Part shown: piece by piece, positions 56,263 to 64,000 of the stretch
Numbering within the stretch: the first letter of the stretch is position 1
Layout of the letters: each line of letters starts with the position of its first letter
Assembly: GCA_001724275.1 (NCBI GenBank)
Contig: MEDZ01000013.1
Span: 1-64,000, forward strand
Direction of reading: 5' to 3'
Source: Gemmatimonadetes bacterium SCN 70-22
GTDB taxonomy: Bacteria > Gemmatimonadota > Gemmatimonadetes > Gemmatimonadales > Gemmatimonadaceae
DNA length: 64,000 nucleotides
Notes under the pieces: model-generated
What the model was told of the DNA's origin: nothing
Database searches by the model: none
The model's input: the letters and a program-made list of their open reading frames with translations, nothing else
Position numbers and translations under genes: made by a program

Positions 56263-56571
56263 GTCGCAGCCTGCTCGCGCCTGGGGCAGCTCGACCGGCG
56301 CACGAAGACGCCCGGTACGTGGTGGGACACCTCCTGGGTCGTTAGGCTCCAGCGCCTCCCCCGCCGTGGCCGACGCTCGCGTCGCGCACCGGCGGGGGCT
56401 TCGGTTTCGGCCGTCCCGGGTCGCGACGCCCGGCGGCCCAGGGGACGCGGTCGTCGTTGGCCGCGTGCACGAAGCGCGTCGCCGCCTTCACGCGGCCAGC
56501 ATGGGCAAGCGGCGACTGGCGTCCCCCGGCGCACGGACGAAGATTGTCGCCATCGGCCCGACGGAGACGAC
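56263..56571. other. Intergenic region
   Basis: No convincing gene. A minus-strand frame opens from 56701 to 56342 but lacks features. A CGTTAGGC word lies at 56340-56347, near the 3' end of the receptor gene. Confidence 0.4.
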
Positions 56572-57204
56572 ATGCCCTTCCTTGGACATCCACGCCGCTC
56601 GCTCTACCGGGTCGGCATCGTGACCCTGCTCCTGACGGCGTGCTCGAGGCGCAACACCGGGCCCTACTCCGAACCCGCCCTGCGCGCGGAGCTGCTGTCA
56701 CGCGTGGCCCGGGACCAGGCGGTACGTGACACGTTCCAGGTGCAGCTGCGGCAGACGGGAACCATCACCCCTGCGCTCTTCGCCTCGATGTCGCGCGTGG
56801 ACTCGGCGAATTTCCTGTGGTTGCGCGAGGTCGTGCGGAGCCAGGGATTCCCGACGCACGCGCAGGTCGGGCGCGACGGCGTGGCGGCCGCGACGCTTCT
56901 CGTTCAGCACGCCGACGCGGCCCCCGACTTCCAGGGCGAGATGCTCCCCACCTTCGAAGCGCTCCACCGTTCGGGCGATGTCACCGGCCAGGAGCTCGCC
57001 CTCCTCACCGACCGCGTCGCCAAGGCACGGGGGCGTCCGCAGCGCTACGGCTCGCAGACCACGATCGTCGACGGCAAGGTCATCATCGACCCGATCGAGG
57101 ATTCCGCGGGGGTCGATGCTCGGCGGCGCGCGCTGGGCCTGCCACCTCTCGCCGAGTACAAGCGGGTGCTCGACTCGCTGTACGCGCGGGAGGGCGGGCG
57201 GTAG
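56572..57204 (+). CDS. DUF6624-like lipoprotein
   Basis: 210 residues with a leader ending VTLLLTACSRRNTG (lipobox Cys). The helical body contains ELLSRVARDQAVRDTF, VDSANFLWLREVVRSQGFPT, LLVQHADAAPDFQGEMLPTF and GRPQRYGSQTTIVDGKV, a pattern I recall from DUF6624 proteins. Function unknown; probably periplasmic or membrane-anchored. Confidence 0.65.
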   Translation: MPFLGHPRRSLYRVGIVTLLLTACSRRNTGPYSEPALRAELLSRVARDQAVRDTFQVQLRQTGTITPALFASMSRVDSANFLWLREVVRSQGFPTHAQVGRDGVAAATLLVQHADAAPDFQGEMLPTFEALHRSGDVTGQELALLTDRVAKARGRPQRYGSQTTIVDGKVIIDPIEDSAGVDARRRALGLPPLAEYKRVLDSLYAREGGR

Positions 57205-57229
57205 GCGGGAGACAAACGCGCTCCCTCCT

Positions 57230-57330
57230 CGCGGGCGAGGCGTCGACGTCTTCACGATGGTGCGGCAGGACGGTCGCTGGCGCATCTCGGCGATGACGTG
57301 GAGCGCCGAACAGCCGCCCGTGGGCGCGCG
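57230..57330 (+). pseudogene. C-terminal remnant of an NTF2-like/DUF4440 gene
   Basis: One frame just after the DUF6624-like gene reads GVDVFTMVRQDGRWRISAMT then WSAEQPP, the usual last beta-strands of SnoaL/DUF4440 NTF2-like proteins. There is no upstream part, start or clean stop, so it is a fragment left by deletion. Confidence 0.5.
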
Positions 57331-57390
57331 GCACCCCGGGCGTCCGCCGCCAGGCACAAAGCCGCGAGCCGGTGAAGGGGCGGGGCGGCG

Positions 57391-58629
57391 CTACTTCACC
57401 ACTGCCGCCATCAGCTTCCCGAGGAAGTCGTTGACCTGCCCGTTCTCGATCCACCGGATCACCGCCACGAGGTCATGCTCGGGATCGACGAAGATGATGT
57501 TGGTCCCGTTCCCCACATGGCCGAAGGCCGACGCCGGGGCGCTCGGCATCCACTTGCGGTCGGTGTTGAGGAACCAGTTCATGTAGCCGTACGTCGGCTG
57601 CGGAACGGTAGGGGTGAGCGACCGCTTGACCCACTCCTCGGACAGGATGCGCGTGTCGCCCCACACGCCGCGGCGCAGGGTCAGGAGGCCGAAGCGCGCC
57701 ATGTCCCAGGCGTTGATGAACATCCCGCCCCCCCAGTGCCCGCCGCCCGACACCACCTGCACCGGGCGCCCGTCGAGCGTGATCCAGGCGTTGTCGTAGC
57801 CGTTCCACCGCCAGCTGCGCGAGGCGCCGATGGGATCCATGAGGTTGTCGCGCAGCACCTCGGGGAGCGGGCGGCGCCAGATGTTGGTGGCGGCGAGGGC
57901 GAGCACGTTGACGCGCACGTCGTTGTACTCGTACGCGGTCCCGGCCGGCTTGCGGGGGCGGGTGCGCCACTCGGCGGCGTCCTGCGCCGGCCGGTCGGCC
58001 CACTCGGGCTTCCCCCACAGCGTCCCCTCCCAGTCGCTCGTCTGCCGCAGCATGTCGTCCCACGTGATGGTGCGGTTGTGCGGCGTGTCCCACGGGTCGA
58101 TGAACATCGGCCGCCCCATGTCGGTCCCCGGCTCGGAGGGCGCCGTCAGGCGCAAGCGGTAGGTGGGGGCCTGCGACTTCCAGACGGTGTCGCGCACCGA
58201 GCCGATGAGCCCGCGGTCGAACGCCATCCCCACGGTGGCCGAGAGGAACGACTTGGTGACCGAGTGCGTCATGTCGACGCGATCGGGTTCCCCCCAGCTG
58301 GCCACCAGGTAGCCGCCGCGCACGATCACCCCGGTCTGCGCGCCGCGCGGCGTGAAGGGACCGATCCCCTGCCCGAAGGGCTCCACGCGCCCGAAGGAGC
58401 GGTAGTGCGATTCCTCCATGTCGCGCGGGGCGCGTGCCTCGTTCGCGATGGCGAAGGCGATGGCGTCGGCGAGCTTCACGGAGTCGATCCCCGCCGCGGC
58501 CGGGGAACGGCGCTCCCAGGTGGCACCCGGGACGTACGGCGCCGCGGTGCGTCCGCGTTGGGCGGGCTGGGCCGCCGCGGCACTGCTGGTGGCGGCGAAG
58601 GCGAGGGCGATGAGGCGAGTCGTGCGCAC
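57391..58629 (-). CDS. Exported beta-lactamase-family serine hydrolase
   Basis: 412 residues from a GTG at 58629 giving VRTTRLIALAFAATSSAAAA as signal peptide; a GTG at 58683 overlapping the upstream stop would add 18 residues. The class C beta-lactamase/PBP fold is shown by S-x-x-K in HSVTKSFLS (Ser123, Lys126), YEYNDVRVN in place of Y-x-N, and FGHVGNGTN as the third motif. Members are D-aminopeptidases, esterases or PBP-like enzymes; real beta-lactamase activity is not implied. Last gene of a three-gene minus-strand operon. Confidence 0.85.
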   Translation of the reverse strand: MRTTRLIALAFAATSSAAAAQPAQRGRTAAPYVPGATWERRSPAAAGIDSVKLADAIAFAIANEARAPRDMEESHYRSFGRVEPFGQGIGPFTPRGAQTGVIVRGGYLVASWGEPDRVDMTHSVTKSFLSATVGMAFDRGLIGSVRDTVWKSQAPTYRLRLTAPSEPGTDMGRPMFIDPWDTPHNRTITWDDMLRQTSDWEGTLWGKPEWADRPAQDAAEWRTRPRKPAGTAYEYNDVRVNVLALAATNIWRRPLPEVLRDNLMDPIGASRSWRWNGYDNAWITLDGRPVQVVSGGGHWGGGMFINAWDMARFGLLTLRRGVWGDTRILSEEWVKRSLTPTVPQPTYGYMNWFLNTDRKWMPSAPASAFGHVGNGTNIIFVDPEHDLVAVIRWIENGQVNDFLGKLMAAVVK

Positions 58630-58679
58630 GGGGAGCTCGAGCTGGGGGGAGGTGGGGCGGGGTGCTGGTGGCGCTGGCG

Positions 58680-61600
58680 TCACGGAACCGGGACGGGGGC
58701 GAGCGTGACCCCGGCCCCGGCGGCGCGGCGCTGCAGGTCGGCGAAGGCGCCGGCCAGGAAGGCGTTGAGGGCGGTGAGGTCCTCGCGGAGCTTCGCCGCC
58801 AGCTGCTCGAGCGCGCGCTGCTGGGCGACGGTCGGGGCGGTGGACGACGCCTGCATCGACCCGTCGAGGTCGAGCAGGCCGAACTTGGGACCTCCGAAGC
58901 CCGCGCCGAAGCGGGATCTCAACGAGTCGAGCCCTTGCCTGACCTGCCCCATGAGCGGGGCGAGCGAGTCGCGGCGCGACGGCGTCGAGGCGAGCGCCGT
59001 CTCGAGGCGGGACCGTTCGGCGGCCATGCGCTTGTGCAGCTCGACGCCGTCGTTGAAGGACTTCTGGAGCGCCGCCAGCCGCACCGACGCCTCGTGCCGC
59101 GCCTGCGGCGCGCCGGCGGCGATCTCGACGCGCGTGTCGGCGGTGACGTCGACGGGCTGGGAGAGCTGCTTCCCCCGCGCCGTGAGCGTCACCGTGTAGC
59201 GCCCGGGGAGGACCCAGGGTCCGGCGGGGACGCCGAACCACCCCTCGTCGGCATCCGTCACCCCCGGGGCGCGGTCGTGGCGCAGGTCCCACGCCGTCCG
59301 GTGGAGCCCAGGCGTCGCCTTCACGTCGACGCTGCGCACGGTGCGTCCCTGCGCGTCGGTGACGACGAGCCGGGCCGTGGTGTCGCCCGCCGTGGTCGCC
59401 GCGCCTAACGCGTAGGTGACGATGGCCCCCTGCGGCGGGTTGGGCGCCTGGAAGTTGCGCGCCCCCGGGGTGGGGAGGACCCGGGTGATGTAGCGCTGCG
59501 ACGCGGGACGGATGGGATAGAGGGCGGCGTCGCCGGGAGCCGCCGCCGGGGCCCCCCGGTCGAACAGGGCGATGTCGTCCAGGACGATGATGCTCCGCCC
59601 GTGCGTTCCCAGCAGGAGGTCCTTCTCGCGCGGGTGGATGGCGATGTCGTCGATGCGCACGCGCGGGAGCGACCCGCCCGCGTGCACCCACGTGCGGCCG
59701 CCGTCGAAGGTGACGTACAGGCCGAACTCGGTTCCCGCGAAGAGCACGTCGCGGTTGGAGGGGTGCTCGGCGAGCGACTTGATGGCGTGCCCGCCCGGGA
59801 AGTCGCCGACGGCGCTCACCCACGTGGCACCGCCGTCGGTCGTGCGGAACAGGTACGGCGCCATGTCGTCGTCGTAGTGGCCATCGAAGGCGACGTAGGC
59901 GGTCCGCGCGTCGTGCGCCGACCAGAGCACGCGGCTCACCCAGCGAGGCGCCGGGAGGCGGAAGCGCGGCGAGAGGTTGCTCCAGGTCGCGCCCCCGTCC
60001 ATCGACAGCTGCACCAGGCCGTCGTCGGTGCCGACGAGGAGGGCGCCGGCGGTGCGTGGCGACTCGGAGATGGTGGTGATCGTCCCGTAGTCGCTCACCC
60101 CGTCGTCGCGCGACAGCGTCGTGGAATCGCGGACCATCCCCATGATCGGGAGCGCCTTCCAGTCGAGCTTGCGGGTGAGGTCCGGGCTGATCACGTCCCA
60201 TGACTCGCCACCATTGCGCGTGCGGAACAGCTTGTTGCCGCCATAGTACACCGTGCGCGGATCGTGCGGCGAGCGCACCATCGGCGTGCTCCAGTTGAAG
60301 CGGTACGATTCCCCGGTGTCGGCCGGCACCGGGCGGATGCCGCGCTCCTCGCGTGTCGCCAGGTGCACGCGGTAGGCGCGCCCTCCCTGCGAGTTGGCGT
60401 AGATGTAGCGCGGGTCGGCGGGGTCGGTCACGGTGAAGAAGCCGTCGCCATAGGCGACGTTGATCACGTCGGCGTTGGTGATCCCGACGCCGTTGTACGT
60501 GCGTGCCGGGAGCCCCCACGTCCCGTTGTCCTGCGCCCCGCCATACACGTAGTAGGGGTCGCGATCGTCGACGTCGATGTCGTAGAACTGCCCGATGGGG
60601 AGGTTGTCGACGAAGTCCCAGCTCTTCGCCCCGTCGTGGGTGAGGTACAGCCCTCCGTCGTTCCCGAGCACCATGTGGTTCCCGTCGTCCGGGTCCAGCC
60701 ACAGGGCGTGATGGTCGACGTGGATCCGGTCGCCGGTGCTGTCGGTCGTGAACGTCTTCCCGCCGTCGATCGACTTGTGCAGGTAGGTGCCGAGCACCCA
60801 GACGCGGTCGGGGTGCTGCGGATCGACGCGGATCTGCGAGTAGTACATGGGACGCGGGTTCAGCGACGAGACGCGCGTCCAGCTGTTGCCGCGATCATCG
60901 GAGCGGAAGACGCCGCCGACCTTGGCCTCGACGATGGCATACACCGTGCTCGGCTGGCTGGGGGCGATCGCGATCCCGATGCGCCCCTTCACCCCCACCG
61001 GGAGGCCGTTGGTGAGCGGTTCCCAGTGGTCGCCGCCGTCGCGGGAGCGGTACAGGCGGCTCCCCGGACCACCGCCGATGAAGCCGTAACCCCGACGCTG
61101 CCGCTGGTACATCGCCGCGTAGACGGTGCGCCCGTCGGGGTCCAGCGCCAGGTCGACCGCGCCGGTGACGCTGTCGCCGGCCAGGACCTTCTTCCACGAC
61201 GCACCGCCGTCGGTGGTGCGGTAGACGCCGCGCTCCGCGTTAGGCCCCCAGAGGTGGCCGAGGGCGGCGACGAAGACGGTGTTCGGGTCGCGCGGGTGCA
61301 CCACGACGCGCCCGATGTGGTGCGTGTCGCGGAGCCCCATGTGCGTCCACGTCTCGCCGCCGTCGAGCGAGCGGTAGATGCCATCGCCCCACGTGGAGCT
61401 CTGCCGGTTGTTGGGCTCGCCCGTCCCGACCCAGACGATCCCGGGGTCGCTCGGCGCCACCGCGATGTCGCCGATGGAGGTCGAACGCCCGTCACGGTCG
61501 AAGACCGGGGACCACGTCGTCCCGTTGTTGGTGGAGCGGAAGACACCACCCCCCGCGGTCCCGACGAAGATCGCCCTCCCCCGCCCCGTCCGCGACGGGG

Positions 61601-61772
61601 CGACCTCGATGTCGTCGATGCGCCCGCCGAACGAGGCGGGGCCGATGTGGCGCCAGGGGAGGGTGGAGAGATCCTGCGCACCGAGCGACGAGGCGGCGGC
61701 GGCCATGGCGACGCCTGCGACGTGCACTCGGACGAGCTGCGTGACGGAACGGAGGGACATGACGTTAGGCAT
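58680..61772 (-). CDS. Exported BNR/sortilin-like (VPS10-type) beta-propeller protein 2
   Basis: 1030 residues with a signal peptide (GVAMAAAASSLGAQ). BNR/Asp-box repeats run through about 40-690: FRSTNNGTTWSPV, YRSLDGGETWTHM, YRTTDGGASWKKV, YRSRDGGDHWEPL, FRSDDRGNSW, FRTRNGGESW, FRTTDGGATW and VTFDGGRTWVH. LLLGTHGRSIIVLDDIALFD closes the propeller, followed by a beta domain and a C-terminal coiled helix. Similar in length and layout to the protein at 37642. Start ATG at 61772 or 61760. It follows the prolyl oligopeptidase gene by 49 bp; the end overlaps the alternative start of the serine hydrolase gene. Confidence 0.82.
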   Translation of the reverse strand: MPNVMSLRSVTQLVRVHVAGVAMAAAASSLGAQDLSTLPWRHIGPASFGGRIDDIEVAPSRTGRGRAIFVGTAGGGVFRSTNNGTTWSPVFDRDGRSTSIGDIAVAPSDPGIVWVGTGEPNNRQSSTWGDGIYRSLDGGETWTHMGLRDTHHIGRVVVHPRDPNTVFVAALGHLWGPNAERGVYRTTDGGASWKKVLAGDSVTGAVDLALDPDGRTVYAAMYQRQRRGYGFIGGGPGSRLYRSRDGGDHWEPLTNGLPVGVKGRIGIAIAPSQPSTVYAIVEAKVGGVFRSDDRGNSWTRVSSLNPRPMYYSQIRVDPQHPDRVWVLGTYLHKSIDGGKTFTTDSTGDRIHVDHHALWLDPDDGNHMVLGNDGGLYLTHDGAKSWDFVDNLPIGQFYDIDVDDRDPYYVYGGAQDNGTWGLPARTYNGVGITNADVINVAYGDGFFTVTDPADPRYIYANSQGGRAYRVHLATREERGIRPVPADTGESYRFNWSTPMVRSPHDPRTVYYGGNKLFRTRNGGESWDVISPDLTRKLDWKALPIMGMVRDSTTLSRDDGVSDYGTITTISESPRTAGALLVGTDDGLVQLSMDGGATWSNLSPRFRLPAPRWVSRVLWSAHDARTAYVAFDGHYDDDMAPYLFRTTDGGATWVSAVGDFPGGHAIKSLAEHPSNRDVLFAGTEFGLYVTFDGGRTWVHAGGSLPRVRIDDIAIHPREKDLLLGTHGRSIIVLDDIALFDRGAPAAAPGDAALYPIRPASQRYITRVLPTPGARNFQAPNPPQGAIVTYALGAATTAGDTTARLVVTDAQGRTVRSVDVKATPGLHRTAWDLRHDRAPGVTDADEGWFGVPAGPWVLPGRYTVTLTARGKQLSQPVDVTADTRVEIAAGAPQARHEASVRLAALQKSFNDGVELHKRMAAERSRLETALASTPSRRDSLAPLMGQVRQGLDSLRSRFGAGFGGPKFGLLDLDGSMQASSTAPTVAQQRALEQLAAKLREDLTALNAFLAGAFADLQRRAAGAGVTLAPVPVP

Positions 61773-61821
61773 GAAATGGTTCGTGCGGATGGACGGTCGT
61801 CCGGGCGAGTGCGGACGAGGC

Positions 61822-63951
61822 TCAGCGCAGGGCGCCGACGTGGCGCAGGAGGAATTCGAGTTCCTGCGTGGCCAGGGCGACGTTCCCGCTCATCGAGCGC
61901 CCGCCGGCGTGCCCGGAGCGCAGGTCGTGGAGGAGGACGACCGGCTTCCCCGAGGCGGTGGCCTCCTGCAACCGCGCGGTGAAGCGGCGCGCCTGCCACG
62001 GCGGGACGCGCGTGTCGTTCATCCCCGTCTGCACCATGACGGCGGGGTACCGCACCCCGTCGCGCACGTTCTGGTACGGCGAGTACGTGCGGATCGCCGC
62101 GAACTGCTCGGCGTTCCGCGCGTCGCCGTACTCCAGCAGCGCGGGCGCGTTGTTGTGCGTGACGAACCAGGGGAAGCGCACCAGGTCGAGGTCGGGAACG
62201 CCGACGAAGGCAGCGGCGAAGAGCTCCGGGCGCTGGGTGAGGGCAGCCCCCATCAGGAGCCCGCCGTTGCTCGCGCCGCGGATGGCCAGTCGCTCGGGCG
62301 CGGTGAAGCCCGAGTCCACGAGGAACCGGGCCGCCGAGATGAAGTCGTCGAAGACGTTCTGCTTGTTGAGCAGCATCCCCGCCTGGTGCCACGCCTCGCC
62401 GAATTCGTTGCCGCCGCGCAGCGTGGCCTGCACGTAGATCCCCCCGCGCTCCACCCAGAGCGCCGCGCGCGGGTCGAAACGCGGGCCGAGGCTCAGCGTG
62501 AAGCCGCCGTAGCCGTTGAGCAGCGCCGGCGTGTTGCGGCTGCGGACGTGCCCGCGCTTCTGCACCACCCACAGCGGGGCGCGCGTCCCGTCCTTCGAGC
62601 GGTACCAGTGCTGCGACACCTCGAAGGCGGCGGTGTCGAAGGGGATCAGGCTCGCCTCGTCGACCGTGCGGGCGCCGGAGGCGAGGTCGACGGCGTAGGT
62701 GACGCTCGGCTGCGCGAAGCCGGTGACGGTGAGGAGCGCGGTGCCACGCCCCCCGGCCCGAAGGGCGACGGTGGAATGCGGCGGGACCGGCAGCTCGCCC
62801 GCCGGCGCCCCGTCGCGCGTGAAGGCGGCGATGCGGTGACTCGCGTTGCGCAGGTAGGTGACGTAGAGCCTTCCGTCGATGAGGGCGAAGGCGTCGATGA
62901 CGTCCTCGCCCTCGGGAATCACGGTGCGCCAGGCCTCGCGCCGGGGGTTCGCGAAGTCGACCGCGACGATCCTGCCGCGCGGGGCGTCGAGATCGGTGCG
63001 CATCCACAGCTCGTCGTCGACGACCTGTGCCGTGAAGTGCGCGTCGAGCCCCTCGGTGATGCGCGTGCGCGTCCCGGTCCGGGTATCCTCCAGCACGATC
63101 TCGTTTCGCGCCCACCCGTGCCCGATGGTGTAGATGCGGACCTTCCCCTCCCTGGCCGTGGCCACCCCGAGGAAGTGCGTGGGGGGGAGGAACTCGCCGT
63201 AGACGAGCGAATCGCTCCCCGGCGACGTGCCGAGCCGGTGGTACCGGAAGCGGGGTCCCTCGTAGCGCGAACGGTGGACGTAGTAGATCCCGCGTCCGTC
63301 AGGCGCAAACGAGAGCGCGGCGTAGAGCGCGCGCGGGAGCGAGTCGGGGAGGTCGCGCCCGGTGCGCAGGTCCCGGAGCCTCACCGTGATCTCGTCGGGC
63401 CCGCCGTCGCGCACCGAGTACATCAGCAGCGAGCCATCGGGCGACAGCGCCTCGATCGCGACGCTGGTCGTCCCGTCGGCGCGAAGCGCGAGCGGGTCGA
63501 CGACGCGCTCGTACTGCGCATCGGGGACGATGCGCCCCGCCTCGGGCGCCCAGCGGCGGCGATAGATCGCGGCGACCTCCTCCCCCTTCCGCCGCAGCGT
63601 GAAGTACTCGTGGTCACCGCCGCGCCTCGGCGGCGACGACTGCGGCACGTCCATCAACTCGCGCAACCGGGTGCCCAGGGCACGCCGCCCCGGAGTGTCC
63701 GGCCCCAGCACCTGCAACGCATACCGGTTCTGCGCCTCGATCCAGGCCAGTACGTCCGGCGACGTCTGGGACTCCAACCAGCGAAAGCGATCCTCGACGG
63801 CGATGCCGTGCAGGGTATCGACCGTGGGCGTTGCCCGGGTTGGCGGCGTCGCCTGGCTCGCAGCGGCCATCGGCGCCAGCGGTGCGATGACGGCGGCGAC
63901 GAGCACGGGCATGCGTCGCCCGAGGCGCTGTGAGATTCGAGGGAAGGACAT
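61822..63951 (-). CDS. Exported prolyl oligopeptidase (S9A)
   Basis: 709 residues; leader MPVLVAAVIAPLAPMAAASQ. N-terminal pattern VEDRFRWLESQTSPDVLAWI is the classic S9A opening. A seven-bladed propeller occupies about 80-420 and the hydrolase domain follows: NGYGGFTLS, GASNGGLLMGAAL with the nucleophile near 562, MVQTGMNDTRVPPWQA with Asp about 646 and LRSGHAGGRSMSG with His about 681. It cleaves Pro-containing peptides shorter than about 30 residues, here in the periplasm. First gene of an operon with the BNR giant and serine hydrolase. Confidence 0.92.
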   Translation of the reverse strand: MSFPRISQRLGRRMPVLVAAVIAPLAPMAAASQATPPTRATPTVDTLHGIAVEDRFRWLESQTSPDVLAWIEAQNRYALQVLGPDTPGRRALGTRLRELMDVPQSSPPRRGGDHEYFTLRRKGEEVAAIYRRRWAPEAGRIVPDAQYERVVDPLALRADGTTSVAIEALSPDGSLLMYSVRDGGPDEITVRLRDLRTGRDLPDSLPRALYAALSFAPDGRGIYYVHRSRYEGPRFRYHRLGTSPGSDSLVYGEFLPPTHFLGVATAREGKVRIYTIGHGWARNEIVLEDTRTGTRTRITEGLDAHFTAQVVDDELWMRTDLDAPRGRIVAVDFANPRREAWRTVIPEGEDVIDAFALIDGRLYVTYLRNASHRIAAFTRDGAPAGELPVPPHSTVALRAGGRGTALLTVTGFAQPSVTYAVDLASGARTVDEASLIPFDTAAFEVSQHWYRSKDGTRAPLWVVQKRGHVRSRNTPALLNGYGGFTLSLGPRFDPRAALWVERGGIYVQATLRGGNEFGEAWHQAGMLLNKQNVFDDFISAARFLVDSGFTAPERLAIRGASNGGLLMGAALTQRPELFAAAFVGVPDLDLVRFPWFVTHNNAPALLEYGDARNAEQFAAIRTYSPYQNVRDGVRYPAVMVQTGMNDTRVPPWQARRFTARLQEATASGKPVVLLHDLRSGHAGGRSMSGNVALATQELEFLLRHVGALR

Positions 63952-64000
63952 GACGGAAGGCTCCGGAGCGGCGATGGTCGCTGAAGGTACGCCCCGCCAC

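Overview
The window looks like a chromosomal segment of a high-GC, Gram-negative-type bacterium, most likely a member of Gemmatimonadota. This is inferred from gene content. There are two SusC/SusD-type outer-membrane pairs, two exported D-aminoacylase-like amidohydrolases, two very large BNR/sortilin-like repeat proteins, several exported serine peptidases and many lipoproteins, all very GC-rich. No rRNA, tRNA or marker gene is present to confirm the phylum.

Left part (1-25.8 kb) is an accessory region. Two small envelope genes (483-1684, minus) are followed by a five-gene defence-type cassette on the plus strand (2104-18225): a SNF2-like helicase with a C-terminal DUF3883/nuclease-like domain, an AlbA_2/Schlafen-like protein with a GHKL-type ATPase region, a DUF1156 DNA methyltransferase, a DUF499 ATPase with an N-terminal Swt1-type HEPN domain, and a large UPF1/DNA2-like SF1 helicase. 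Four of the five genes are joined by 3-4 bp overlaps or a 3 bp gap. The exception is a 365 bp gap before the methyltransferase, which holds a cluster of CTATGA(AT) motifs. The middle third of the methyltransferase gene has clearly lower GC than its flanks, as expected if the specificity/catalytic region was exchanged. Downstream lie the 3' remnant of a restriction-endonuclease-like gene, a complete IS481-family element inserted at a CTAG site, a 23-bp iteron array, a DUF4143 ATPase, a DUF457 membrane protein, a decayed Uma2 gene, a DUF350 protein, a lytic transglycosylase, a thermonuclease and a macro-domain protein.

Right part (25.8-64 kb) is chromosomal backbone devoted to the cell envelope and scavenging of peptides and glycans: D-aminoacylases (25839-27350, 28978-30708), an HI0933 flavoprotein, an S1 protease, SusC/SusD pair 1 (31714-36059), DinB, a BNR giant, an S15/CocE hydrolase, a minus-strand run containing SusC/SusD pair 2, two lipoproteins and a duplicated vanadium-haloperoxidase-like lipoprotein (43133-50415), an S9 hydrolase, a Tat-exported protein, a metallophosphoesterase, a TonB-dependent receptor, and a final minus-strand operon of prolyl oligopeptidase, BNR giant and serine hydrolase (57391-63951). 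Strong hairpins separate most convergent genes.

Beyond the genes, an octamer CGTTAGGC/GCCTAACG occurs 17 times, 16 of them after position 27,000. It is frequent in the backbone and almost absent from the accessory part, so it may be a genome-specific functional word that also marks the left part as recently acquired.
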